A model generated the notes under the pieces. It saw only the letters and a list, made by a program, of their open reading frames with translations. It did no database searches and was not told where the DNA came from. The position numbers were made by a program, and so were the translations under genes. Source: Candidatus Eiseniibacteriota bacterium (GTDB lineage Bacteria > Joyebacterota > Joyebacteria > Joyebacterales > Joyebacteraceae). Taken from it: DNA of 64,000 nucleotides. The DNA lies in NCBI GenBank assembly GCA_030622115.1, contig JAUXGN010000001.1, positions 91,764 through 155,763 of the forward strand. The letters run 5' to 3'. Shown here one piece after another: positions 25,339 through 33,897 of the stretch; position 1 is the stretch's first letter, and the number at the start of each line of letters is the position of its first letter.

Positions 25339-27762
25339 ATGACGCACGCAGACATCATGGGTGCGAGGATCACTGTTCGGGGTGTGGTGCAGGGCGTCGG
25401 TTTCCGACCGTTCATCTACCGTATCGCCCACGAGCATCACATCACAGGATGGGTGGTGAACTCGACCGTCGGCGTCATCATCGAGTGTGACGGCACAGAA
25501 GGTGACGTCCGCGAATTCGAGCGCGCCATCACGGCCGAGGCTCCGACTCTGGCGCGCGTCGACGCCATGGAGCGGATATCGATCGAGCCACAGGGATTCG
25601 AGCGTTTCGAGATCCGCCCGAGCGAGGCCGACGAGCGGGAAGTGACACTCATCTGCCCTGACGTTGCCGTCTGCGCCGATTGCCTGCGCGAGTTCCTCGA
25701 TCCGTCCGACCGGCGGCATCATTACCCCTTCATCAACTGCACGAACTGCGGCCCCAGGTTCTCTATCATAGAGGAGACACCGTACGATCGCCCGAAGACC
25801 ACGATGCGCGCGTTCACGATGTGTCCGGAGTGTCAACGCGAGTACGAGGATCCGCTCGACAGGCGATTCCACGCGCAGCCGAACGCGTGTCGGGTCTGCG
25901 GTCCGGCGCTTGAGCTTGTGATGCCGACGCCCGCGGACAGCGGCACGGCGGAACTCATCACCGGCCGCAGCTACCTCCGGATACCGAAGGACATCGCGGC
26001 GAGCGTGAAGGATGACCCTGCTGCCGGCGCCAGATGGCTGCTCAGACACGGAGGCATCATAGGTGTCAGAGGTCTCGGCGGGTTCCACATCGCTGCTGCC
26101 GCGTCGCTCGACGTGACGGTGCGCGCGCTCAGGGAAAAGAAGAACCGTCCCGCGAAGCCGTTCGCCATCATGTGTCGTTCGATCGAGGTTGCTCGCCGGC
26201 TCGTCCACATGGATCCGATTGAAGAGCGTGTGCTGACCAGTCCGTGGAGCCCCATCGTGCTTCTCAAGAAGAGGGGCAGTGTGGGGGGCATCTCGGCGCT
26301 GGTCGCGCCGAACAACGCCTACCTTGGAGTTATGCTTCCGTACGCGCCGCTTCATCACCTGCTCTTCGACGATGAGCAGGAAGTGCTCATCATGACGAGC
26401 GCGAATGTGTCCGGCGAGCCGATCGTGGCTGATCTGGAGACCGCGACTAACAGGCTCACAGGCATCACGCGCACACACCTGACCCACAATCGCGACATAG
26501 TCAATCGGAATGACGACTCCGTGGTCTTTGTTGAAGTCGGTCGCGTGCTCATGTCCAGGCGGTCTCGCGGCTATGCGCCGTATCCGATCGATCTCGAAAA
26601 CGTCTCCGCTTCAGCTGGAAGCGGGCCGGCGCCCGAATCAACGCCCACGGTCCTGGCGTGCGGTACGGAGCTCAAGAATACGTTCACCCTTCTCGATGGA
26701 AGTCGCGCGTACGTGAGCCAGCACATCGGCGACATGGAGAATCAGCCGACGCTCGAGTTCTACGAGGAGATGCTCGAGCGGTTTCTCAAATGGTTCCGGG
26801 TGGAGCCCGGGATCGTGGCTCATGATCTTCATCCCGACTATCTGGCAACGAGATTCGCCAAGCGCTATGTGGAGGAGGCCGACAGCCACGTGCGCCTCAT
26901 CGGAGTGCAACACCATCACGCGCACATCGTGTCGGTGATGGCGGAGAACGGAGTCACCGACGCCGTGATCGGTCTTGCCCTCGACGGAACCGGATACGGC
27001 ACGGACGGGGCGATCTGGGGCTGCGAGTTTCTCGTAGCCGACAGGAGCGACTTCGAGCGCGCGGGTCATCTCAAGTACACGCCGCTCCCCGGCGGCGACT
27101 CGGCGATCCGTCACCCGTACCGCGTGGCGCTTGCGCACCTCCACGCTGCAGGTGAGAGCAACCTGTCCGGCGTCGGGCGACGGCTCTTCCCTGAGATCGA
27201 TGTTGGTGAACTCGATCTCGTCGTTCAGCAGATCGAGAGGAACCTGAACTGCATCGCGACATCGAGTGCGGGGCGCCTCTTCGACGCCGTCTCAGCAATC
27301 CTCGGTGTCTGCCACGAGATAAGCTATGAGGCGCAGGCCGCGATCGAACTCGAGTCGCTGATCAATCGAGATGATGATGGGGCGAGTGAGCCACACTACC
27401 CCTACGCACTCGTCGACTCCGAGAGGGGATTCGTGGTCGACGCGGGGCCGACGGTGCTGGCGGTCCTGGCCGATATGCTTGCGGGAACTCCGCGAGAGGT
27501 TGTGGCTAGGGCATTTCACAACACCGTCGTGCGGTTTGCAGCCGACGCCTGCGGCGTAGTGGCGCGGGCAACGGGCATTGGTACCGTGGCGCTCTCAGGC
27601 GGAGTCTTCCAGAATCGCTATCTCCTGACGAAACTCGTCTCGTTGCTCGAAACCGGGGGGTTCAGAGTGCTTCTCAATAGAGAAGTCCCGGCGAATGATG
27701 GTGGTGTCTCCTTGGGACAGGCAGTCGTTGCTGGCGAGCGGGCGGCGCGAGGCTTAGAATAG
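25339..27762 (+). CDS. hypF: Carbamoyltransferase HypF
   Basis: This 807-residue protein makes the thiocarboxamide on HypE from carbamoyl phosphate, the first step of the CN ligand of [NiFe] hydrogenase. Domains in order: acylphosphatase (about 8-95, VQGVGFRPFIYRIA), two zinc fingers (about 105-190, CxxC pairs at CADC, CTNC, CPEC, CRVC), a YrdC-like domain (about 200-390), and a Kae1-like domain (about 415-800) with the HHHAH metal motif in VQHHHAHIVSVM and ALDGTGYGTDG. All parts are present. I prefer ATG 25339 (GAGGGG 8 nt upstream) over GTG 25315. It is the first gene of hypFCDEAB. Confidence 0.95.
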   Translation: MTHADIMGARITVRGVVQGVGFRPFIYRIAHEHHITGWVVNSTVGVIIECDGTEGDVREFERAITAEAPTLARVDAMERISIEPQGFERFEIRPSEADEREVTLICPDVAVCADCLREFLDPSDRRHHYPFINCTNCGPRFSIIEETPYDRPKTTMRAFTMCPECQREYEDPLDRRFHAQPNACRVCGPALELVMPTPADSGTAELITGRSYLRIPKDIAASVKDDPAAGARWLLRHGGIIGVRGLGGFHIAAAASLDVTVRALREKKNRPAKPFAIMCRSIEVARRLVHMDPIEERVLTSPWSPIVLLKKRGSVGGISALVAPNNAYLGVMLPYAPLHHLLFDDEQEVLIMTSANVSGEPIVADLETATNRLTGITRTHLTHNRDIVNRNDDSVVFVEVGRVLMSRRSRGYAPYPIDLENVSASAGSGPAPESTPTVLACGTELKNTFTLLDGSRAYVSQHIGDMENQPTLEFYEEMLERFLKWFRVEPGIVAHDLHPDYLATRFAKRYVEEADSHVRLIGVQHHHAHIVSVMAENGVTDAVIGLALDGTGYGTDGAIWGCEFLVADRSDFERAGHLKYTPLPGGDSAIRHPYRVALAHLHAAGESNLSGVGRRLFPEIDVGELDLVVQQIERNLNCIATSSAGRLFDAVSAILGVCHEISYEAQAAIELESLINRDDDGASEPHYPYALVDSERGFVVDAGPTVLAVLADMLAGTPREVVARAFHNTVVRFAADACGVVARATGIGTVALSGGVFQNRYLLTKLVSLLETGGFRVLLNREVPANDGGVSLGQAVVAGERAARGLE

Positions 27763-27800
27763 AGCGTTGCGGGAACTGTGTTCCGGAAGGCGGAGGAATC

Positions 27801-28049
27801 ATGTGTCTGGCAGTACCGGGCAGGGTCATGTCGATAAAGCGTGACATTGCGAAGGTCGACTTCGGAGGAATCTCGCAGGAGGCGAACCTGACGCTCGTTC
27901 CTGAGGCAAAGGTCGGGGACTACGTTCTTGTCCACGCGGGTTTCGCGATCCAGCGGCTCGACGAGGCGGAGGCTGAGGAGACGTTGCGGCTCTTCCAGGA
28001 GTTGGCAGAGGCCGCGGACAGGGAAGAGCGCGAGAGGCGTAGGAGATGA
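27801..28049 (+). CDS. hypC: Hydrogenase maturation chaperone HypC
   Basis: This is an 82-residue HypC/HupF protein. The invariant N-terminal MCLAVPGRV puts Cys2 in place to ligate iron carried with HypD and to contact the hydrogenase large subunit precursor. An OB-like barrel (DFGGISQEANL, VGDYVLVHAGFAIQ) and a charged C-terminal helix follow. The start is ATG 27801 after GGAGGA. Its stop overlaps hypD (ATGA). Confidence 0.95.
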   Translation: MCLAVPGRVMSIKRDIAKVDFGGISQEANLTLVPEAKVGDYVLVHAGFAIQRLDEAEAEETLRLFQELAEAADREERERRRR

Positions 28050-29185
28050 CCGATCCAATCATGGAAGTCGAGTCGTTCCGGTCCGAGTCTGCGGCCCGGG
28101 TTCTTCTCGGGCGAATAGAGCGTCTTCTCAAGAGAGCGGGTGCGACTACCGACGAGCCCGTAGCCTTGATGGAGGTTTGCGGAACTCACACAGTCGCCAT
28201 CTCGCGCTTCGGTCTGAGATCGCTTCTTCCGGATTCGCTGCGGCTTCTCTCGGGTCCCGGGTGTCCGGTCTGCGTTACGCCGCTGATCGAGATAGACAGA
28301 TCGATCGCGGTGGCGGAGACGCCGGGCACGATCGTCGTGACATTCGGCGACATGATGCGTGTCCCTGGATCACGGTCCTCTCTTGAGAGCGCGCGCATGG
28401 ACGGAGCCGACGTCAGGATCGCCTACAGTCCGATGGACTCGCTTAAGATAGCGCGGGAGAACCCCGGACACGAGGTTGTCTTCCTGGGTGTTGGATTCGA
28501 GACGACGTCACCGACGATCGCGGCGACGATCGTGGCTGCGGAGCGGGAGGGCTTGGGCAACTTCTCTATTCTCCCGTTCTTCAAAACCGTCCCGGCCGCA
28601 CTCGACATGCTGGCGTCGATTCCGAATCGTCCTCTCGACGGTTTCATCTGCCCGGGACACGCGAGCGTCATCATCGGCGCCGACGCCTACGCGCCTGTGG
28701 CCTGCAACCGCAATATGCCGTGCGTCGTCGTGGGGTTCGAACCACTCGACATCCTCTCCGGCATTGAGGCGCTGTTGGAGCAAGTGGCGGCGATCAGAGC
28801 CAACCAGGGCCACGCCGGAGTGGAGGTGCGATACAAGAGGGCCGTCACGGGCGAGGGCAACGTCGCTGCGCAGAAGCTTCTGCGAGACGTGTTTGAGGAG
28901 TGCGACGCGGAGTGGCGCGGCATCGGCGTCATTCCAGGAAGCGGCCATGACCTGAACGAACGCTATCGTGGCTTCGATGTGCGGGAACGGCTGTCGCTCG
29001 ACGTGGAGAGCCCCGTTGAACAACCGGGCTGCGTTTGCGGGGAGATCATGCTGGGACGGAAGCTCCCGACTGATTGTCCGCTCTTTGGTGAGGAGTGTAC
29101 GCCCCGTCGCCCCGTCGGGCCCTGTATGGTGTCCACTGAAGGATCGTGTGCAGCCTTCTACAAGTACGAGAGAGATGCAGCATAG
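28046..29185 (+). CDS. hypD: Hydrogenase maturation iron-sulfur protein HypD
   Basis: This 379-residue protein is the scaffold, with HypC, on which Fe(CN)2CO is assembled. Visible signatures are MEVCGTHTVAISRFGLRSLLP, SGPGCPVCVTP (redox Cys pair), VVFLGVGFETTSPT, FICPGHASVIIG and PCVVVGFEPLDIL. The C-terminal Cys set for the [4Fe-4S] cluster is also present (GCVCGEIMLGRKLPTDCPLF, then C near the end). It is co-translated with hypC (4-nt overlap). Confidence 0.95.
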   Translation: MTDPIMEVESFRSESAARVLLGRIERLLKRAGATTDEPVALMEVCGTHTVAISRFGLRSLLPDSLRLLSGPGCPVCVTPLIEIDRSIAVAETPGTIVVTFGDMMRVPGSRSSLESARMDGADVRIAYSPMDSLKIARENPGHEVVFLGVGFETTSPTIAATIVAAEREGLGNFSILPFFKTVPAALDMLASIPNRPLDGFICPGHASVIIGADAYAPVACNRNMPCVVVGFEPLDILSGIEALLEQVAAIRANQGHAGVEVRYKRAVTGEGNVAAQKLLRDVFEECDAEWRGIGVIPGSGHDLNERYRGFDVRERLSLDVESPVEQPGCVCGEIMLGRKLPTDCPLFGEECTPRRPVGPCMVSTEGSCAAFYKYERDAA

Positions 29186-29257
29186 ATAGCTGCGTGCGAG
29201 GACTCTGGTACGCACGGGCGCGCCGTGAGACGTGGCCGCGCCGGGAGAGGTGACCTA

Positions 29258-30283
29258 TTGGACAACGACGACAGGGTGAAGCTGGCGCACGGTAGCGGCG
29301 GGGCGCTCATGCACGAGCTGATCGAGAACCTGATCGTGCCGCGGCTCGCGAACCCGATCCTCGAGTCTCTCGACGACTCCGCGGAGCTCCCGGATCTGGG
29401 CGGCCACAAGCTTGAGGGTGGACGCGTCGCGTTCACGACCGACTCGTACGTCGTACAACCGCTCTTCTTCCCGGGTGGTGACATAGGGAAGCTCGCCGTG
29501 GCCGGTACCGTCAATGATCTTTCCATGAAGGGAGCGACCCCTCTCTATCTCACACTCGGCCTGATAATCGAAGAGGGCCTCAGGCTCTCCGTGCTTGAGG
29601 AGATCATCGATTCCATCGCGGAGGCGGCTGAGGCCGCCGGAGTGTCGATCGCCGCCGGCGACACCAAGGTTGTGGAACACGGGGCAGTGGGCGGCATCAT
29701 AATCAACACCGCCGGTATCGGTGTCATCCCGGACGGCGTTTCGATCTCGGCCTCGCGCGCGGAGGAAGGCGACGTCGTGATTCTCTCCGGGACGATAGGG
29801 GATCACGAGACCGCCATTCTGGTCGCGCGTGAACAGCTCAAGCTGGACGAGGTCATCGAGAGCGATTGCGCGTGTCTGAACGGGCTTGTCGATGCCGTGC
29901 TTTGTGCCTATCCCGACATCCACGTGTTCAGGGACCCGACACGAGGAGGTCTCGGAACCACGCTCAACGAGATCGCCTCTAAGTCAGGTCTCGGCATCAC
30001 GATTAGAGAATCGGACATCCCGGTGGCCAGGAAGGTCCGTACTGTCTGCGATATACTCGGATACGATCCGATCTACATGGCGAACGAGGGCAAAGTGATA
30101 GTCGTCGTTCCCGAGCGCGGCGCCGACATAGTTCTCAAGGCGATGCGGTCGCACCCGCTCGGACAGGATGCAACAACAATAGGAACCGTAGGTGGCAAGC
30201 GCGGGGTCTACCTTCGAACCGAGGTAGGGGGCCTACGGCCGATAGTGATGCTGGAGGGCGTCCAGCTGCCGCGGATCTGCTAG
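29258..30283 (+). CDS. hypE: Hydrogenase maturation protein HypE
   Basis: This 341-residue PurM/ThiL-fold ATPase dehydrates the HypF-made thiocarboxamide to thiocyanate. N-terminal KLAHGSGGALMHELI, the DDSAEL metal site, FTTDSYVVQPLFFPGGDIG and DPTRGGLGTTLNEIA are family motifs, and the protein ends in the essential PRIC tail whose Cys carries the cyanide. I choose TTG 29258 because GGGAGAGGTGA (29243-29252) lies 5 nt upstream and the protein then starts near the conserved KLAHGSGG; GTG 29225 would add 11 residues. Confidence 0.93.
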   Translation: MDNDDRVKLAHGSGGALMHELIENLIVPRLANPILESLDDSAELPDLGGHKLEGGRVAFTTDSYVVQPLFFPGGDIGKLAVAGTVNDLSMKGATPLYLTLGLIIEEGLRLSVLEEIIDSIAEAAEAAGVSIAAGDTKVVEHGAVGGIIINTAGIGVIPDGVSISASRAEEGDVVILSGTIGDHETAILVAREQLKLDEVIESDCACLNGLVDAVLCAYPDIHVFRDPTRGGLGTTLNEIASKSGLGITIRESDIPVARKVRTVCDILGYDPIYMANEGKVIVVVPERGADIVLKAMRSHPLGQDATTIGTVGGKRGVYLRTEVGGLRPIVMLEGVQLPRIC

Positions 30284-30362
30284 GCGCCACTGCGGATGCC
30301 GCCACTGTGGCCACGGGCCGGCGCTTCAGACCGCCGCCCCTGCCATGCTGTGAGGAGCTTTC

Positions 30363-30710
30363 GTGCACGAGCTGTCGATCTGCCAGAGCATGCTTGAGAT
30401 CGTCGAGAAGACGATGGTCGAGCATCCGAACGCGACCTTGGAGCGTATCTTCCTTGATATCGGAAGAGGCTCGACGGTCGAGTCGACTCTGTTGAGCGAA
30501 GCGTTCGAAGTGATCACGTCCGGCGGTCCGTACGAGGGCGTCGAACTCGTGATCAACGACATACCAATCGCCGGCCGGTGCCGCTCGTGCGAGCGCGACT
30601 TCACCTACGAAGAGTTTGCGCTGGGATGCCCATCGTGCGGGTCGACCGACATCGAGATACACTCAGGTCTTGAACTGGACATCAAGCACCTCGAGATAAA
30701 CGAGGACTAG
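30363..30710 (+). CDS. hypA: Hydrogenase nickel-incorporation protein HypA
   Basis: This is a 115-residue HypA. It starts with GTG as MHELSICQSML, so the nickel ligand His2 and Glu3 are in place, after GAGGAG. Two cysteine pairs, CRSC (about 73-76) and CPSC (about 89-92), form the zinc site. The C-terminal strand matches the family (SGLELDIKHLEI). It hands nickel to the hydrogenase large subunit together with HypB, encoded 11 nt downstream. Confidence 0.95.
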   Translation: MHELSICQSMLEIVEKTMVEHPNATLERIFLDIGRGSTVESTLLSEAFEVITSGGPYEGVELVINDIPIAGRCRSCERDFTYEEFALGCPSCGSTDIEIHSGLELDIKHLEINED

Positions 30711-30721
30711 CGGAGGGAATC

Positions 30722-31402
30722 GTGTCGAAGGTCAATGTCGAGAAGAAGATCCTGAGCGAGAATGACCGCGTTGCTATCGAGAACAGGCAGAGGTTCTCCG
30801 ACGCGGGGGCCTTGGTGTTCAACATCATAAGCTCGCCCGGATCGGGGAAGACAACGTTGCTCGAGGCCACGCTCGACCGGCTTGCCGACAGGACAAAGAT
30901 TCTTGTGATCGAAGGCGATGTCAGCACTGAGCGCGACATGGATCGGGTCCGGGCGCACGGAGCGGATGGGATACAGATCAACACGGGTGGAGGTTGTCAC
31001 CTGAGCGCGAAGATGATCAGAGACGTGTTGGGTGAGCTCGCCCTCGAGGCTGCTGACATTGTCTTCATTGAGAACGTCGGCAACCTCATCTGTCCGTCGA
31101 CGTACGACCTCGGCGAGGACATCCGGATGGTGCTGCTCTCGACTGCCGAGGGCGACGATAAACCGATGAAGTATCCATCCATATTCCACGAGGCGGAACT
31201 TGCCATCATCACCAAGATCGACCTCCTTCCGTATCTTGAGTTCGACGTTGAGAAGGTAGGAACGGAAATAGGCGTCCTGAATCCCGAGTGCGAAGTGCTC
31301 GAGCTTTCTGCACTCAAGGGCGAGGGGATGGACGTGTGGATAGAGTGGATCAGGAAGCGGCTTGAGATGAAACGTGCGGCGTGTTCCGCCGCCGGAGAGT
31401 GA
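30722..31402 (+). CDS. hypB: Hydrogenase nickel-incorporation GTPase HypB
   Basis: This 226-residue SIMIBI-class GTPase starts with GTG. Its P-loop is SSPGSGKTTLLE; EGDVSTERD and the metal/dimer motif GGGCHL follow, then IENVGNLICPSTYDLG and TKIDLLPY for guanine recognition. It has no N-terminal His-rich stretch or CxxCGC metal site, so it is the minimal form that does not store nickel. The resB reading frame begins within a few nt of its stop, which ties hydrogenase maturation to the next block. Confidence 0.94.
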   Translation: MSKVNVEKKILSENDRVAIENRQRFSDAGALVFNIISSPGSGKTTLLEATLDRLADRTKILVIEGDVSTERDMDRVRAHGADGIQINTGGGCHLSAKMIRDVLGELALEAADIVFIENVGNLICPSTYDLGEDIRMVLLSTAEGDDKPMKYPSIFHEAELAIITKIDLLPYLEFDVEKVGTEIGVLNPECEVLELSALKGEGMDVWIEWIRKRLEMKRAACSAAGE

Positions 31403-31403
31403 G

Positions 31404-32555
31404 GTGGGCGTGCTGGGTCCTGTTCCGCTTGTAGTGCTCGTGCCACTCGTTCTTCTCGCGGCAGCCCTCTTCTTGCAGAAGTTTCGCAGCTGGCTCACGT
31501 CGATGCGTACCGCCATCTGGCTCCTGGTAGCCATGGCTGCCATTTCGATGATAGGCGCTCTCGTCGGCCAGCGGCTTCCGCTTGAGGCCTACACGGAGCG
31601 GTACGGAGATGCGTTCGGTCTCTTCCTCTTTCGCTCTGGTCTCACGAATGTCTTCAGAACCTGGTACTTCGCACAGCTGGGTGCGCTCGTTGTTGTGTCC
31701 ACGGTCATGTGCACGTTCCGCCGCATCGTCCGACTAGTCAGACGTCCAGGGCGGCGACTCTCCGCGACGGGTTCACTTCTGACCCATCTTTCGATCGCAG
31801 TCATCGCCGCGGCCGGTCTCGTGACGGCTCTTGCGGGTTTCAAGTACCCGGCTCCGCGCTATCTCGAGGCGGGCGATATGATCGAGGTTCCCGAGGGAGG
31901 TTTTTCGATTCGCGTCGACGCCGCGCGGACGGAATTCACGGAAGACGGGAGCTTGAGCGAGTACCTTACCGACGTGACTGTGTTCGAAAACGGGGTTGAG
32001 GTCTTGAAGCGCCGCATCGAGGTCAACCACCCGCTTAATCACCGGGGGATCGGCGTCTATCAGTATGAGATGTTGCCGTCGTCCAGATCCATACGGCGTG
32101 CTTTCATTGGAGTAGTAGTTCCGGTTCCGGAGGGAGCGCCGCTACACAGGGACATCACGGCGGCGCCGGGGGAAACCGTGGAGATCGAGGGCACCGACCT
32201 GAGCCTCAAAGTGCTGGAGTTCCTTGCTGACTTCACCTACGATATCGAAACTGGGACAGCTGGATTAGCTTCGATCAGACATGACAATCCGGCAGTGCTT
32301 GTGGAGTTGTTGGAGGCGGGGGAACTGGTGGTCGAACGCTGGTTCTTCATGGGGCGACACGCCGGTCATCGCGACGACAGCGATCTCCCGTGTCGTATCT
32401 TCTTCCTGGACTACATCCCCGACTTTGACAATGGGCTGACGCGTTTCGAATACGCGAGACAGCCGGGCACGCCGCTTCTCTTTGCGGGGCTCGGGATTCT
32501 CTCTCTCGGACTCTGCCTGACGCTATGGACGAAGCGTCCACAAGGTGTCGCCTGA
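31404..32555 (+). CDS. resB: Cytochrome c biogenesis protein ResB (Ccs1)
   Basis: This is a protein of about 383 residues with four membrane segments: three near the N-terminus (about 8-27, 38-60, 90-110 or just after) and one near the C-terminus (about 355-375), around a large periplasmic domain. That is the ResB/Ccs1 arrangement of system II cytochrome c maturation. Family pieces are SMRTAIWLLVAMAAISMIGAL at the start and NHPLNHRGIGVYQYEM in the middle. The start is one of two close GTGs (31404 or 31410) just after the hypB stop. It pairs with ccsA downstream to export and attach haem. Confidence 0.85.
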   Translation: MGVLGPVPLVVLVPLVLLAAALFLQKFRSWLTSMRTAIWLLVAMAAISMIGALVGQRLPLEAYTERYGDAFGLFLFRSGLTNVFRTWYFAQLGALVVVSTVMCTFRRIVRLVRRPGRRLSATGSLLTHLSIAVIAAAGLVTALAGFKYPAPRYLEAGDMIEVPEGGFSIRVDAARTEFTEDGSLSEYLTDVTVFENGVEVLKRRIEVNHPLNHRGIGVYQYEMLPSSRSIRRAFIGVVVPVPEGAPLHRDITAAPGETVEIEGTDLSLKVLEFLADFTYDIETGTAGLASIRHDNPAVLVELLEAGELVVERWFFMGRHAGHRDDSDLPCRIFFLDYIPDFDNGLTRFEYARQPGTPLLFAGLGILSLGLCLTLWTKRPQGVA

Positions 32556-32633
32556 TCAACGCTATGGACGAGGGCTCGCTGGGTGCTGCGCTCCACGGGG
32601 CCTGATGGACGTTCTCCCTGGAGGTTGCTGGGA

Positions 32634-33443
32634 ATGGGCACAAGACCCGACATGATCTTTTTCTGGGTGGCCCTCTGGAGCTATCTGGCTGCTACCGTGG
32701 GCGCCTGCATCTACGCCGGCACGCGGACGCCGATTGTTCGCAGCATCGTATATGTGATCACGCTTGCTGGTCTGACCTCGCAGACGGTCGCACTGGGTGT
32801 GCGATGGGCGGCCTCCGGACACCCTCCGGTGACGGGTCCCTTCGACTACATGTTGCTTCTCTCGTGGGCGGCGGTCCTGGCGTTTATCGTAATGTGGAGA
32901 ATGAAGGGACTGGAGCTCCTGACGGCTTTCGCTGCACCGGTGGGCGTGCTTGGAATGGGCGTGGCCTCTCTCTTTCCCTCCAGGATCGAGCAGCAGCTGA
33001 TCCCGGCGCTGCAGAGCTACTGGCTATGGATCCACGTGTCACTCGCGGCGCTCGCCGAAGCGGCCTTCGCCGTGTCGTTCGTGGCGGCGGTCATGTACAT
33101 GATAGGAGACTGGCGAGGGTGGGAGCGCCTCCCGGACAAGGAGACGCTCGATATGGTCACCTATCGCGCCATCGGCGTCGGCTTTCCACTCTTCACGATC
33201 GGCGCCCTTCTGGCCGGGGCCATATGGGCGAACAGCGCCTGGGGTGCGCCGTGGTCGTGGGATCCAAAGGAAACGAGTTCTCTCATCGTCTGGCTCGTGT
33301 ATGCTATCTATCTGCACGCCAGATTCGTCAAGGGATGGCGTGGCGTGGGCGCGGCGAGACTGGCTGTTCTCGGGTTCCTCGTCACGTTGTTCACGGTGCT
33401 CGGGAGTCGTTTCCTGGGCGGTCTGCACTCCTATGGGGCGTGA
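32634..33443 (+). CDS. ccsA: Cytochrome c assembly protein CcsA/ResC
   Basis: This is a 269-residue polytopic protein with about eight membrane segments. The tryptophan-rich haem-handling motif WGAPWSWDPKET is clear at about residues 203-214, followed by the conserved SSLIVWLVYAIYLHAR helix and a GGLHSYG end. With ResB it forms the haem lyase of system II. The start at ATG 32634 has GGAGG 9 nt upstream; ATG 32652 is possible. The frame open from 32583 adds only hydrophilic residues. Confidence 0.9.
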   Translation: MGTRPDMIFFWVALWSYLAATVGACIYAGTRTPIVRSIVYVITLAGLTSQTVALGVRWAASGHPPVTGPFDYMLLLSWAAVLAFIVMWRMKGLELLTAFAAPVGVLGMGVASLFPSRIEQQLIPALQSYWLWIHVSLAALAEAAFAVSFVAAVMYMIGDWRGWERLPDKETLDMVTYRAIGVGFPLFTIGALLAGAIWANSAWGAPWSWDPKETSSLIVWLVYAIYLHARFVKGWRGVGAARLAVLGFLVTLFTVLGSRFLGGLHSYGA

Positions 33444-33513
33444 CGCCGCGCCCGTACGTACCTGTCACCCGGATTCCCATTGCGTCGCACAGGGCGCAGG
33501 CTGGAGAGATAGC

Positions 33514-33897
33514 GTGGTGTGGAAGAAGCTCAAGCCGTGGATTCCCGCGATAGCGTGGACGATCCTCATCTTCGGGCTCTCGTCCGTGTCGGTCTTCGCG
33601 AGCACGATCATAAAGCTCAAGATGGTCGACAAGCTTGCCCACGCGGCGGAGTACGGCGGACTGGGGCTCTTCCTTACCATAGGGTTCTTCGGGACACTGA
33701 AGGGAGCGAAGAGACGATGGGTAACGCTCTTCGCCATTCTCATGGGTCTCGCTATCGGTGCTCTCGATGAGATCTACCAGTTTACGGTTCCCGGACGGTG
33801 TTCCGATTTTCGTGACTGGCTCGCCGATTCTGTTGGTGTGATCATAGGCAACCGCATGGCGATCTGGTTCTACAGATGGAAGGCGGGAGGACGATGA
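33514..33897 (+). CDS. VanZ-like family membrane protein
   Basis: This is a 127-residue protein with four membrane segments. The C-terminal GALDEIYQFTVPGRCSDFRDWLADSVGVIIG, with Asp/Glu and Arg residues between helices, is the VanZ-like signature. I start it at GTG 33514 (GGAG 7 nt upstream; a second GTG follows directly). The stop overlaps the hisS start (ATGA). Members are sometimes linked to antibiotic resistance, but most have no known role; nothing here suggests resistance. Confidence 0.8.
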   Translation: MVWKKLKPWIPAIAWTILIFGLSSVSVFASTIIKLKMVDKLAHAAEYGGLGLFLTIGFFGTLKGAKRRWVTLFAILMGLAIGALDEIYQFTVPGRCSDFRDWLADSVGVIIGNRMAIWFYRWKAGGR

